A program made the position numbers and the translations under genes. Below, in pieces: positions 1 through 11,490 of a stretch of 64,000 nt of DNA; within the stretch, counting starts at the first letter, position 1, and every line of letters begins with the position of its first letter. A model generated the notes under the pieces. It saw only the letters and a program-made list of their open reading frames with translations, was not told where the DNA came from and did no database searches. This DNA is from Siphonodentalium dalli (taxonomy: Eukaryota; Mollusca; Scaphopoda; Gadilida; Siphonodentaliidae): the NCBI GenBank assembly GCA_032622095.1, contig CP136068.1, positions 2,023,314 to 2,087,313 of the forward strand, read 5' to 3'.

Positions 1-1244
1 TGCCTATTCTGTACTAATTTCAGGCATATATATATTGTCTATATGGCTTGGGATCATAATCCAGATAAATCTCAATGAATCTATGGGCCCCCTATTTCTG
101 GGCCGATACCTGTTGAAACTGTGGAGTGTCACCTAAGCATAAAATTAATTTTCATCGACCAGATTGCAACCATTTTTGTATATAATTAATTATTTAATTG
201 AATTAATTATTATTGCCCTTTTGAGTCTTCTTCTTCTTCCGATTACAGTCCACCATCAACAGGCTGATGATTATGACTAATTTTATTTTGGCAACGACTG
301 GCGATAATTTCTCTTCATGATTAGGGTTTGTAATAATATAATTGATTTGATTTGAATTTGATTTGAATTTGGAAGTCATGATTAGTTGATTTGTTCTTTA
401 CTGGGTCGAATGGGTTTTCTGGGACGTCCAGCATGGATTTAGTTGGTTCATCATCCTGGTCCTGAACTCATCGACTGGAATGATGGTGTCAACGGGAACT
501 ACATAATAAGACTACCCATATGTACAAATGTTCAGTTACGAGAGACCAGCCGTTTCTGTATAAACAATCAGAAGATAAAAGCCAACTGCGACATGCAGCC
601 TTTCAAGTTTGACACTGGGTGTCGTTAATAGTCGGTCATGTGACGTCACATGAAGGAAGATTAACGATTCAGACTGCATAATCCATATTGTAATATTAAA
701 TCGCATGAATCGGCATAACTTCAGTTACAGGTGGCCTACCACAAACAAATTTCGGCAACGTGCTCATTTGGGTTAGCGGGTATCGATAATGGTTGAGAAA
801 GACTACACAGATGTAATCCTTTAAGTTTATTTGATTTATGATTTTTTGTAAAGCGGTATTATGTTATTATCAGAGTAGAGTTCACTACTGAATATATATA
901 CCGTTACCGTTGTCATTCTGACATAAACACGATGGCAAGTGCTCAAGTTAACATAAATTATATTCCAAATAACAGAGAAGGAAATTATCTAGTTTTATAT
1001 TAATCGTACGTGACACGTAGTGGAGCAACCACACATGATGTGCCTCAAATTTGCCTTTTTTCGGCGACATAACGCTATGAGTAATTTATGTACATTATGC
1101 AGTGGTCACGACGGAGACGACATGCCAAATTGACAAGGCGTGTCGTGAATTGTAAAATCTTGTCTGGATTATCGTCATTGTATTGTGTTTATTTCAGGCA
1201 AGATATGCCCATATATAGTCATACATACAACATATAATTACAAA
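1..1244. other. AT-rich DNA without a recognisable gene
   Basis: I see no domain, RNA gene or clear repeat here. The longest reading frame (443-628, 61 codons) has no recognisable motif and is the size expected by chance in such DNA. Confidence 0.5.
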
Positions 1245-3159
1245 TTAAATATAAAGAAGTTGATTCCAATGATTGAATAAATTAGACCGATAGATCAGAT
1301 CTGAGTTACAAATAGCATTCAAAATACTGTTTAAAGATTTATAAATTCTTACACGAAATCCATACACACCCTTTCGAATCAACACTGTCAGAGAGCACAT
1401 TCTCTCACCTACAGACATCCCACTCGCACTACATGATCTCTCATAACCCATAATTTTTCGGTATGCATTATTATAACAAACAGTAAGTTTTCTATAACAT
1501 CGTTTGGTATAGTTCATTCAAAGATGAAACCAATATAATGGAGATACCAACATTTGAAATAAATACATTTTCATATTAGGCAAACATTTGTAAAACTTTC
1601 TAATAACCATATTTGAGCGAGAGCATATAGACCGATATTGACGCATACTATCATTATCATCGGAAAAATCGTTGTTGAGTATATGTCCGAGACACTTATA
1701 GGAGGACACGAACTTAAGTTCATTGCCCATTAAGTATAGTTTTGGAAATGACCGAATATGAAAAGATTTAGGGATAAAAGTCATCCCCACAGTTTTTTTA
1801 TAATATTATAAGTTAAATAAATCTTCTTAACCTCGTGTTCACATATTCTCGACAAACGACGTAGTCCCTCCAAAGATGGTGCAATAATACACATATCATC
1901 AGCATAACAAAATGATTGATTTTTTACACTGCCAACAATGCACCCAACGTCACATGTATTCAGTCTTTCGCTAATCTCGTTGATATACACATTAAATAAA
2001 TAAGGGCTTATTATGACACCCTGTCTAACACCACTCGTGGGCCGGAAGCATGTCGAGTATGTTTGTCCCCAGCGAACATGATACATCTGATTTAGAAACC
2101 AGTCCTTAATGATCCGAATAATAGTTGATGGCACTGATCTAGACACTGCTCTAGATGAAGTAGTGGCATTTCATGGTTGACTCGATCAAACATTTTACTT
2201 GCGTCCAAGAAGCACACGAAAACAGGAGTGTCCTTAGAATTATAATGTCGTATCGCTTCTTTTAGTGCAAATATGCAGCCGTCCGTTGAATGATCATTTT
2301 TAAAACCAAACTGGTTGTCTGTAGTATATATTTGTTCAGAGCATTTACTAAATAACACAATTTCCAATACTTTTGATATGACACAGGATATCGCTACTGT
2401 ACGGTAATTGTCTTTGTCGGCAATATTCCCAGCTTTATTTTTCAAGATGGGCACAAGGGTCACTTTCAACAAATTTGGGGGAAGGTGTCCATTTTTGATT
2501 ATATCATTGAAGATTATGGTAAGGCACTTGAAAATATGGCTGTCGCAGAATTTTAAGTGCTCAGCCGTTATATCATCTGGTCCCGCAGATTTACCAGCCT
2601 TAAGTTTGTTTACGGCATCGATCACATCAGTTTCAGTAACATTTATGATTGCATCGCCTTGCGTTGACCCAAAATTGTTGTCATTTGTACCTATGCAATT
2701 ATTGTCCAGTAATTCCTCATTGTTAGAATAGACGTTTCTGAAATGTTCGCCCCACATTTCGGTAGTATCAGCCTCGCCATTTGCTGCACCTATCGAGTTT
2801 GCGTTTCCACATTTGGCTCCTTTTGAAACAGATTTCCAAAATGCATTTACATTGTTACTACACAGGTTCTTAGCTAGTTCACGAGCTTTAACCTGCTCAA
2901 CGTTCGATTTGCATTTTCTCAGAGCGGATTTGAATATTGATCGTCTTCGACACATAGTGTCATAAATGTATCCATATCGAGGTCTTCCTTGATTAACCCA
3001 TACATTCCATCCAGTTGTTTGGCTGAATCTGTCTGTTCCGTTAGAGTTTACAGTTAAACAATCGGTGGAAGAATTCTTTAGTGCGTCGATAATTATTATG
3101 TTCGTATGTTTTGTTAATAATGGAGCTTTTGTCTTGAAACTGATTGCCATCGGAGTCAT
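1245..3159 (-). pseudogene. Broken non-LTR retrotransposon (LINE) reverse transcriptase
   Basis: Read on the minus strand from 3159 down to 1245, this is the reverse transcriptase region of a LINE in three pieces. The first (3159-2092) holds the fingers and early palm: AGKSAGPDDITAEHLKF, then PILKNKAGN...NYRTVAISCV, NQFGFKNDHSTD and the first catalytic aspartate in VCFLDASKMFDRVNH. A frameshift near 2150-2090 leads to the second piece (2146-1781), with SGVRQGVIISPYLFNVYINE and the catalytic YADD box. Another shift near 1785 leads to a thumb-like piece (1790-1518), and an in-frame TGA at about 1518 separates a C-terminal piece (1517-1245). All catalytic motifs remain, but two frameshifts and a stop make it a pseudogene. 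No apurinic endonuclease domain is visible upstream, so it is 5' truncated. The order of motifs is standard for LINEs; the clade is not resolved. Confidence 0.9.
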
Positions 3160-3309
3160 TCGTTAATGTTTCAAAATTAATGTTTCTCAATAATATTGTC
3201 CGGATAAATAACAATATTTATCCAATTGCGCTGAGTTGGTACATTTCCAGTTTATATTATTTTTTATCATTATTTCTCATACTCGTTTGAGTGGTTTCAT
3301 TGTCGCTCA

Positions 3310-3450
3310 TTATCGAAATTCACACACGTAATCTTTAATATCTCGTAATAATCTTTGCCTTAGATCGAAGGACGCACTACACTCAAGAACAAAATGCATT
3401 TCAGTTTCAACCGCGTGCCTGGTCGCCTGATCGCACATTGTACATACAGT
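3310..3450 (-). pseudogene. C-terminal zinc-knuckle fragment of a LINE ORF2-like protein
   Basis: The minus-strand frame ending at 3310 reads CTMCDQATRHAVETEMHF, then VLEC, then a leucine/arginine-rich tail (SASFDLRQRLLRDIKDYV). C-x2-C-x12-H-x4-C followed by such a tail is the usual carboxy end of many non-LTR reverse transcriptase proteins. On the minus strand it lies upstream of the RT fragment at 1245-3159, which has its own C-terminal part, so it comes from a different element. The adjacent 54-bp array begins inside this motif. Confidence 0.7.
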
Positions 3451-6400
3451 CTGTTTGTATTGAAGTGTTCGCCTGATCGCCTGATCGCACATTGTACATA
3501 CAGTCTGTTTGTATTGAAGTGTTCGCCTGATCGCCTGATCGCACATTGTACATACAGTCTGTTTTTATTGAAGTGTTCGGCTGATCGCCTGATCGCACAT
3601 TGTACATACAGTCTGTTTGTATTGAAGTGTTCGGCTGATCGCCTGATCGCACATTGTACATACAGTCTGTTTTTATTGAAGTGTTCGCCTGATCGCCTGA
3701 TCGCACATTGTACATACAGTCTGTTTGTATTGAAGTGTTCGCCTGATCGCCTGATCGCACATTGTACATACAGTCTGTTTGTATTGAAGTGTTCGCCTGA
3801 TCGCACATTGTACATACAGTCTGTTTGTATTGAAGTGTTCGGCTGATCGCCTGATCGCACATTGTACATACAGTCTGTTTTTATTGAAGTGTTCGGCTGA
3901 TCGCCTGATCGCACATTGTACATACAGTCTGTTTTTATTGAAGTGTTCGCCTGATCGCCTGATCGCACATTGTACATACAGTCTGTTTGTATTGAAGTGT
4001 TCGCCTGATCGCCTGATCGCACATTGTACATACAGTCTGTTTGTATTGAAGTGTTCGCCTGATCGCCTGATCGCACATTGTACATACAGTCTGTTTTTAT
4101 TGAAGTGTTCGCCTGATCGCACATTGTACATACAGTCTGTTTGTATTGAAGTGATCGCCTGATCGCCTGATCGCACATTGTACATACAGTCTGTTTGTAT
4201 TGAAGTGTTCGCCTGATCGCACATTGTACATACAGTCTGTTTGTATTGAAGTGTTCGGCTGATCGCCTGATCGCACATTGTACATACAGTCTGTTTGTAT
4301 TGAAGTGTTCGGTTGATCGCCTGATCGCACATTGTACATACAGTCTGTTTTTATTGAAGTGTTCGGCTGATCGCCTGATCGCACATTGTACATACAGTCT
4401 GTTTTTATTGAAGTGATCGCCTGATCGCCTGATCGCACATTGTACATACAGTCTGTTTTTATTGAAGTGTTCGGCTGATCGCCTGATCGCACATTGTACA
4501 TACAGTCTGTTTTTATTGAAGTGTTCGGCTGATCGCCTGATCGCACATTGTACATACAGTCTGTTTTTATTGAAGTGATCGCCTGATCGCCTGATCGCAC
4601 ATTGTACATACAGTCTGTTTTTATTGAAGTGTTCGCCTGATCGCCTGATCGCACATTGTACATACAGTCTGTTTTTATTGAAGTGTTCGCCTGATCGCCT
4701 GATCGCACATTGTACATACAGTCTGTTTGTATTGAAGTGTTCGCCTGATCGCCTGATCGCACATTGTACATACAGTCTGTTTTTATTGAAGTGTTCGCCT
4801 GATCGCCTGATCGCACATTGTACATACAGTCTGTTTGTATTGAAGTGATCGCCTGATCGCCTGATCGCACATTGTACATACAGTCTGTTTGTATTGAAGT
4901 GTTCGGCTGATCGCCTGATCGCACATTGTACATACAGTCTGTTTTTATTGAAGTGTTCGCCTGATCGCACATTGTACATACAGTCTGTTTGTATTGAAGT
5001 GTTCGCCTGATCGCCTGATCGCACACTGTACATACAGTCTGTTTGTATTGAAGTGTTCGCCTGATCGCCTGATCGCGTGGTCGCACATTGTACATACAGT
5101 CTGTTTTTATTGAAGTGTTCGCCTGATCGCCTGATCGCACATTGTACATACAGTCTGTTTGTATTGAAGTGTTCGCCTGATCGCCTGGTCGCACATTGTA
5201 CATACAGTCTGTTTTTATTGAAGTGTTCGCCTGATCGCCTGATCGCACATTGTACATACAGTCTGTTTTTATTGAAGTGTTCGCCTGATCGCCTGATCGC
5301 ACATTGTACATACAGTCTGTTTTTATTGAAGTGTTCGCCTGATCGCCTGATCGCACATTGTACATACAGTCTGTTTGTATTGAAGTGATCGCCTGATCGC
5401 CTGATCGCACATTGTACATACAGTCTGTTTGTATTGAAGTGTTCGGCTGATCGCCTGATCGCACATTGTACATACAGTCTGTTTTTATTGAAGTGTTCGG
5501 CTGATCGCCTGATCGCACATTGTACATACAGTCTGTTTGTATTGAAGTGTTCGGCTGATCGCCTGATCGCACATTGTACATACAGTCTGTTTGTATTGAA
5601 GTGATCGCCTGATCGCCTGATCGCACATTGTACATACAGTCTGTTTGTATTGAAGTGTTCGGCTGATCGCCTGATCGCACATTGTACATACAGTCTGTTT
5701 TTATTGAAGTGTTCGGCTGATCGCCTGATCGCACATTGTACATACAGTCTGTTTTTATTGAAGTGTTCGCCTGATCGCCTGATCGCACATTGTACATACA
5801 GTCTGTTTGTATTGAAGTGTTCGCCTGATCGCCTGATCGCACATTGTACATACAGTCTGTTTTTATTGAAGTGTTCGGCTGATCGCCTGATCGCACATTG
5901 TACATACAGTCTGTTTTTATTGAAGTGTTCGGCTGATCGCCTGATCGCACATTGTACATACAGTCTGTTTTTATTGAAGTGTTCGGCTGATCGCCTGATC
6001 GCACATTGTACATACAGTCTGTTTTTATTGAAGTGTTCGGCTGATCGCCTGATCGCACATTGTACATACAGTCTGTTTTTATTGAAGTGTTCGGCTGATC
6101 GCCTGATCGCACATTGTACATACAGTCTGTTTTTATTGAAGTGTTCGCCTGATCGCCTGATCGCACATTGTACATACAGTCTGTTTGTATTGAAGTGTTC
6201 GCCTGATCGCCTGATCGCACATTGTACATACAGTCTGTTTTTATTGAAGTGTTCGGCTGATCGCCTGATCGCACATTGTACATACAGTCTGTTTTTATTG
6301 AAGTGTTCGGCTGATCGCCTGATCGCACATTGTACATACAGTCTGTTTTTATTGAAGTGTTCGGCTGATCGCCTGATCGCACATTGTACATACAGTCTGT

Positions 6401-6527
6401 TTTTATTGAAGTGTTCGGCTGATCGCCTGATCGCACATTGTACATACAGTCTGTTTTTATTGAAGTGTTCGGCTGATCGCCTGATCGCACATTGTACATA
6501 CAGTCTGTTTTTATTGAAGTGTTCGGT
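3417..6527. repeat. 54-bp minisatellite array, about 58 units
   Basis: A head-to-tail array whose unit runs from ACATTGTACATACAGTCTG through TTGAAGTGTTCG to GATCGCCTGATCGC (54 bp). Shorter units of 45 bp lack one 9-bp GATCGCCTG block. Units vary mainly at TTTGTATTG versus TTTTTATTG and TTCGCCTG versus TTCGGCTG. Because unit and variants are multiples of three and the minus-strand unit has no stop codon in any frame, reading frames up to 1076 codons appear (3360-6590). Nothing suggests these are genes. In one minus frame the unit reads LQYKQTVCTMCDQAIRRT, matching the CxxC half of the neighbouring LINE zinc knuckle. Confidence 0.97.
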
Positions 6528-6534
6528 TGTTTGT

Positions 6535-6800
6535 GTTGATGTTGTTATGTTTATGTTTGAGACATTATGGCATATCATGTAATTATCCACGTATACACTG
6601 TTTTAACTGGAGTTTTGTTTGTGGCTGTTTATGTTTTGTTGTAATGTTTATGTTTGTGAAATTATGGCATATCGTGCAATTATCCAAGTATACACTGTTT
6701 TAACTGGAGTTTTTTGTTGTTTCTGTTTATGTTGTTCTGCTTATGTTTATGAAATTATGGCATATAATTTAATTATCCATGAATACAATATGGATGAACG
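6535..6800. repeat. Three degenerate tandem copies of a 93-97-bp unit
   Basis: The block GTTTATGTTTG...ATTATGGCATAT...AATTATCCA...TACACTGTTTTAACTGGAG recurs with ATTATGG at 6564, 6661 and 6754. It directly follows the 54-bp array and is not related to it. Confidence 0.8.
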
Positions 6801-7173
6801 TAAGTAATAATTTGATCGCGTTTTCATATAATGTAATTCGATACGGAGAAACGTATTAATTTCGCACAACGACCAATATCCTAATTTCGAGCAAACGAGT
6901 GTCAAGATTTGTACGTAAAAAACTATTCGTCGGTGTCTCCGACATACCTACCTGCATGGGTGCTACATATAAAAGCTTCATTTATCACCGGCGGCGCATA
7001 CATATTTTTTAATCTGCAAACATTTTTTTAAAGGCAATGTTGTTATAACTTCATAAAATCGTTTTCTGGTGAGCGGGTGTTTGTCGCCCACTGTATACCG
7101 ACAATATAATAATAACACTCATCCTCGAATTTGAGTACTACGAAAACGTGTACAAATTATTACTTCCGTTCAT
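6801..7173. other. Downstream flank of the HtrL-like gene
   Basis: AT-rich sequence with no reading frame of note. On the minus strand an ATTAAA (about 7008-7013) could serve as a weak polyadenylation signal for the gene ending at 7174; I see no AATAAA on that strand nearby. Confidence 0.3.
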
Positions 7174-8313
7174 TTATGGTGATGATGCAAACATATGAAA
7201 TGCGTCAAACCAATCCCCACTCAAGGCATGGAATAAGGTCGGCTGCTCGAAATACATCAACAGGAAAAACCCCTGTTCATCGTCAGTATAACCCTCATCC
7301 ATGGCATTTATAAACCATTTCTTGTGCGAATCATACACTTCCGTAGTCGCTTTGACGTCACCACCAAAGAAGCCAGCGGCAAATGCTGGATCAGTGTCCA
7401 GTTTATAAAAGTTAGCCATTTTGTCCCTGAAAAATTCTGGGTCCCGCAACTGAATAATGAACAATTTCCCGGCTCTGTCACTTTGTAAGAGAGGTCCCGG
7501 AGCCCAAGCCATGTCACGTGTGAAATGTTCGTTCTGGCCATGTCCATACCCTGCGTCGACCCAGAAGAAATGTGTAGTTCCAAAAGGATTCAACTCTGAT
7601 GCTATTTTAACCAATCCTGGCTTGCTATTTGTAATAACAATGTACTTCGCATAGTGTTCCGCACTGTCCAGTAATTCGTTGCCACTCCGCCATTTTTCCG
7701 ATTTCAAAATGTTGTCCAGTTTCGCTTCATATTTTGCAAATTCCAATTCAGAATAGGAACTCATGATTATTTTTGTCCTGTTCATGCATTTTCTGCGGTA
7801 CTGTAGAACAAAATCGACGCCTTTTGGTTCGATGAAAATCACCATGTTTATATCGTATTGTAGAATCAGTGTAAGATATTGTAAGTATTCATCATAACCT
7901 CTCTTTTGTGACTCATTTGGCCAATCACCTCTTCCAATATCAAATAGTGCTGTCACCATGGTAAACTTAGCTCTTTCTGTATCACGTCCTGTGATTGGCT
8001 GGCAAGGCTCACCTAATGACATATTCATGTTCATAATAAAAATTTGATTGGTTATTATGCACGACAACAAACGATGGACATTTCTCGGTGTCGCTTCCTC
8101 TTCCTTGAGCCATTTAGTTGACACCAAGACACCATTATTGTCAATGTAAGCAATGTGGTGGTATTCAGAGCTCTCTCCTGATGAATTTTGCCCATTATAG
8201 TCTGACCACAGAAAAAGTCTATTCCTCGCTAAGAAGAGAGCAAAAGTTCCAAATATAACTACTACCAGCACACATAGTTCACACGTGGCAATATTCGATA
8301 TTTCGAGAAACAT
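7174..8313 (-). CDS. HtrL/YibB (WlaTC-like) family protein, type II membrane protein
   Basis: An uninterrupted 379-residue frame from ATG at 8313 to TAA at 7174. Residues about 13-29 form one hydrophobic segment after a short amino end, followed by Arg/Asn-rich residues, as in Golgi type II enzymes. The family signature begins at residue 119: MVTALFDIGRGDW (DIGRGDW at 125-131), then YLQYLTLILQ and NMVIFIEP at about 143-163, and an arginine/threonine segment near 172-182. A second core block, NPFGTTHFFWVDAGYG, is at 242-257. These match the HtrL/YibB family, which is annotated in bacteria and invertebrates as glycosyltransferase-like; its substrate is unknown to me. The length is usual for an animal member with an anchor, so it appears complete. 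The single-exon structure is notable in repeat-rich animal DNA and could mean a naturally intronless gene or an old retrocopy. No frameshift or stop is present. The start was chosen as the only ATG before the hydrophobic segment. Confidence 0.8.
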   Translation of the reverse strand: MFLEISNIATCELCVLVVVIFGTFALFLARNRLFLWSDYNGQNSSGESSEYHHIAYIDNNGVLVSTKWLKEEEATPRNVHRLLSCIITNQIFIMNMNMSLGEPCQPITGRDTERAKFTMVTALFDIGRGDWPNESQKRGYDEYLQYLTLILQYDINMVIFIEPKGVDFVLQYRRKCMNRTKIIMSSYSELEFAKYEAKLDNILKSEKWRSGNELLDSAEHYAKYIVITNSKPGLVKIASELNPFGTTHFFWVDAGYGHGQNEHFTRDMAWAPGPLLQSDRAGKLFIIQLRDPEFFRDKMANFYKLDTDPAFAAGFFGGDVKATTEVYDSHKKWFINAMDEGYTDDEQGFFLLMYFEQPTLFHALSGDWFDAFHMFASSP

Positions 8314-8475
8314 GACGAACTTCTTGTAGGCTGCTTTGATATTGGTAGCACGACGTTAGAAATTCTTTTCACTTTCAGCAGTTTGTCATTTGGTTCCACA
8401 TTCCTTCCCATTCAGGCGTGTCTCTTCATCCTCAATATATTTCGGGGAACATGACGACATTCTTGGAGGCTGCTT
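8298..8475. repeat. Duplicated start-codon region of the HtrL-like gene
   Basis: About 39 bp around the start codon (8298-8336) recur at 8437-8475 with few changes, including the minus-strand ATG in the context GACGA(A/C)...CATG read in reverse. The second copy lies 139 bp upstream of the gene's start on the minus strand. Its ATG does not open a long frame. Confidence 0.6.
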
Positions 8476-8613
8476 CCTCGAGTGGTTTAAGGCTTTATTC
8501 CTATGAAAAAAGTAATACAGATATTCATTTCTGCGAACCCAGAGATATGACTATAAGACATAAGTCCCCGGGGCGTGTGGTCAACAGTGACGTATATGAC
8601 CATGCATGGTAGT

Positions 8614-9029
8614 CACTGTCTGTAGTAGAAGTCTTCTAAAAGTGGGAGTCTGGGAGGATTAATAAGTTAATTCCGTATAGCTTGAATTTAGGTCTCCTCT
8701 CAAATCATGATACGGCTATTGCTGTTGAAAGTGACTTAAACCACAATTAATTAACTTACTAACTAGTTATGATGCATTATATTAGAACCACTGCCCCAAA
8801 ATCTTCAAGGCTTTGTTAAATCCTGCAAATAATATCAAAAAAATATTCGTGCGGTATTTGAGGGAGGTGACTAAAGGACAAGTTAGGCGGTTTGAAATGT
8901 TTAAAAGTCTTCTAAACGCAGTTTTCGCGTGAATTATGTTGGAAAAACGTCAACCAATTACTTATATGGCCTAGTGTCATACATTAATGGCCAATATAAT
9001 TGGCGGTTATGCCCCGACTGACTGGTTAA
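8614..9029. other. Non-coding upstream flank of the HtrL-like gene
   Basis: I see no gene, RNA or clear promoter motif in this AT-rich stretch. It grades into the degenerate repeat that starts near 9030. Confidence 0.4.
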
Positions 9030-10270
9030 TAGGGACGTGGTCACCGAATGAAAACCTCGCTTTTTACGCAGATTTCTTGACGATTTTTGGCCGATTCTCG
9101 TTTTAAACACCATGCAGTTGCACCTAGTTTTTTTATTCGACAAATGTTAAAGGGGTACTGTACACATGGATAGACAATTTGTTTATTTACTCCCATTGAA
9201 ATAACTTTCAAGTTAGATTGTGTTCGTGTTATATGAGTTTCGTATAAACCGAATTTAGCGAAGAAAATATTGATCTTGGAAACAAAAATATTACGATTTC
9301 AAATTACGCGCCATGTTTTTGACCTTCACCGGAGAAGACTCAGGTCGCAGGAAGAACCGGAAGTTCATTGTTCACAGCTTCAATTGATGCATCCAATCTC
9401 TTCCATCGAACAATCTCACTCCCTATTAAAATAATTGACGCTTTATGACTCTTGTTTCTTTCTCCTTTTTTTCCGAATCGGTTATAGCGGGCCCTCCTTT
9501 TGCAGGTAACATGTTATGTTTGCAACTCAATAATGCTCGCGAACGGCCGTCGATAAAAGACACTCGACAGATACGATTTCAAGAACGGTAACTCGTACTG
9601 GCATAATTCGCCATTTTATGACTCCAGTCATAAATGATTTTATATTAAATAATTCAATTTTACTTTTGTGATAGCCTGTTAACCAGAACGTTTTCAGTAG
9701 ACATTGTCGACTCAAATTAGTTATTTTAAAATATAATATTGATATTAGATCGCTATGGTCACCGGGAATTTATTGAAATTGGGGTACAGTACCCCTTTAA
9801 ATTATTATCATTTATCACTCTCATTGTCGAGCTTGGCGGTTTTGAATATTGTATACTGTGAATTTTTGACTTTTAGATGACCGATTTCCCAACTGCCAAG
9901 CTCAAATTTTAAATCAAAATATGAAGCTTTTGATTTCGGCCGATTTCTCGTTTTTAAAACACGTTCCAGTTAGTTTTCATGTAAACATATGTACACTGAT
10001 TATCATTTCTCACTATCATAGTCGAGATGGGCGGGTTTGAACATTTTATATTAAGATTGTTTTACTTTTAGATGACCAACCACCGAACCGCCAAGATCGA
10101 ATTTTAAATCAAAATATGATGCCAAATTTCCGCCGATGTCTCGTTTCTAAAACATGTTCCATCTAGTTTTCACGCGAAAATGTTCAGCGTTTAAAATGCT
10201 TTTAAATTTTTCAAACAGCCAAGCTTGTATTTAGTCACATACTTCAAAAACCGCCAAGCTTGCATTTTAG
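9030..10270. repeat. Degenerate tandem repeat of about 190 bp, interrupted by a MITE
   Basis: Similar blocks contain GGCGGGTTTGAA..., AGATGACC(G/A)A, TTTTAAATCAAAATATGA, GCCGAT(T/G)TCTCGTTT and ACA(T/C)GTTCCA. Copies occupy about 9030-9146 plus 9801-9840, then 9840-10010 and 10020-10170. The first is split by the insertion at 9147-9800. Confidence 0.55.
9147..9800. mobile_element. Non-autonomous DNA transposon with TTAA target duplication (654 bp)
   Basis: The ends are inverted: TTAAAGGGGTACTGTAC at 9147-9163 and its reverse complement at 9784-9800. The outermost TTAA is the apparent target duplication, as in piggyBac- and Kolobok-type elements. The neighbouring tandem unit at about 9960-10010 is an uninterrupted version of the host, with no insertion between the TCGTTTT...AGTTTTCATG block and ATTATCATTT. 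No transposase frame is present. Confidence 0.7.
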
Positions 10271-10508
10271 CCTCTACTGAATATAAACGAAAATAATGTT
10301 TAACATGCCAGACCGGTTAGCCGACCAACTGGCCCATCATATAAACATACCCAGGATATTAATATTTCAATTTATTTTCAAAAATCACATTACCAGTGAT
10401 ATTTTCCTTAAAAATATGTCAATATTTCAACCGGACATTATGTCAGACAGTTTTCAAGCACAACCTATAAAAATTTGAATTTGGTGTCTGACAAATGTCC
10501 GTGTCAGA

Positions 10509-10746
10509 CCACTTATTTTAAGCCTTGGTGCATAAGTACCATAGCAAGTTTCGTATATTTCGCAGCAGGACTGTTTCAGTCTTGTCAAACGACCGGTCGG
10601 AAGAAGGGGCAATCAGCCTTGATAGGTTCATGAGATAGAACTCAACCCACAGGGAGCCCCACATAGATGGAAGCATGCACTGTGGAGTGTCGTCTGCTGC
10701 AGTCAATGTGGGGCTCTCTATGGGTTACAAGGCTTAAAATAAGTGG
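10509..10746. mobile_element. Foldback MITE, 238 bp
   Basis: Inverted ends CCACTTATTTTAAGCCTTG (10509) and CAAGGCTTAAAATAAGTGG (to 10746), with a second inner palindrome, ACCC(A/C)...GAGCCCCACA against TGTGGGGCTCTCTATGGGT. Part of the inner sequence recurs in inverted form near 28740-28830. No clear target duplication. Confidence 0.6.
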
Positions 10747-11036
10747 TAACGACATTACCTTAAAGGGACATTTGGTACAAACATGGAGTGGAAGAATGTT
10801 CCACATAAGAGTCAGTGGAACAATATTTGTTAGGCTCCACTAGTTTCCAATTTTCGGATGTGATGAGATCTGGACACAAAATAATAAACATATATATTAT
10901 TACTACATGCTTTTTTAGGGAGCGTGGTCGAATGACCATGTAACACTTGTACCGGTATATGTATAGGCATATATAGGTATGTATATGCATGTATATGTAG
11001 GCATTTCTCGCGGATACACGAATGCATCTCGCCGTT

Positions 11037-11440
11037 AAGAGGGAGGTGAAGTGAAGTGAACAATTTTGAATGGGGATTTCCATGCAAATCTCCGGAGCAA
11101 AAGTTACTGAGTTGCACATACTTCTGAGTGTGACTTGATGTGGTATTGGAAACAACTGCATGGTATTTATCTGACGGGTCCGCTTGGAACTTGTTTCATT
11201 ATAATGTTGGTGTATTTATTTTTGAATTTTATATTTATTATTCAAATGTAGGTCGAGTGATGTAATTCCAGAAACAAATTCTCAAAAATATATTTGTTGC
11301 AAAATTTTATAATTTACCAAGCGGACACTCCAGATAAATACCTGTTGTTTCCAATACCACATCAAGTCACACTCAGAAGTATGTGCAACTCTGTAACTTT
11401 TGCTCCGCAGATTTGCATGGAAATCCCCCCTTAATATGTT
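11037..11440. mobile_element. Foldback element, family A copy 1
   Basis: Arms at about 11066-11191 and 11315-11431 are inverted copies (GGGGATTTCCATGCAAATCT... AGCAAAAGTTAC ... GTGTGACTTGATG). The same sequence and order recurs at 48971-49406 with clearer ends. Confidence 0.65.
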
Positions 11441-11490
11441 CTGAAGATTTGTAGGTTGTAGGTTATTACTTCCCGAATTTGTGTTGGGGA

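Noticed and set aside
3417-6527. Regular repeats suggesting a CRISPR array
   Set aside because: There are no unique spacers, the units are head-to-tail and the DNA is eukaryotic. The same holds for the 33-, 38- and 21-bp arrays.
3360-6590. A 1076-codon minus-strand frame that could look like a repeat protein
   Set aside because: It is entirely the 54-bp tandem repeat read in one frame. Other minus frames are also open, and there is no non-repeat domain.
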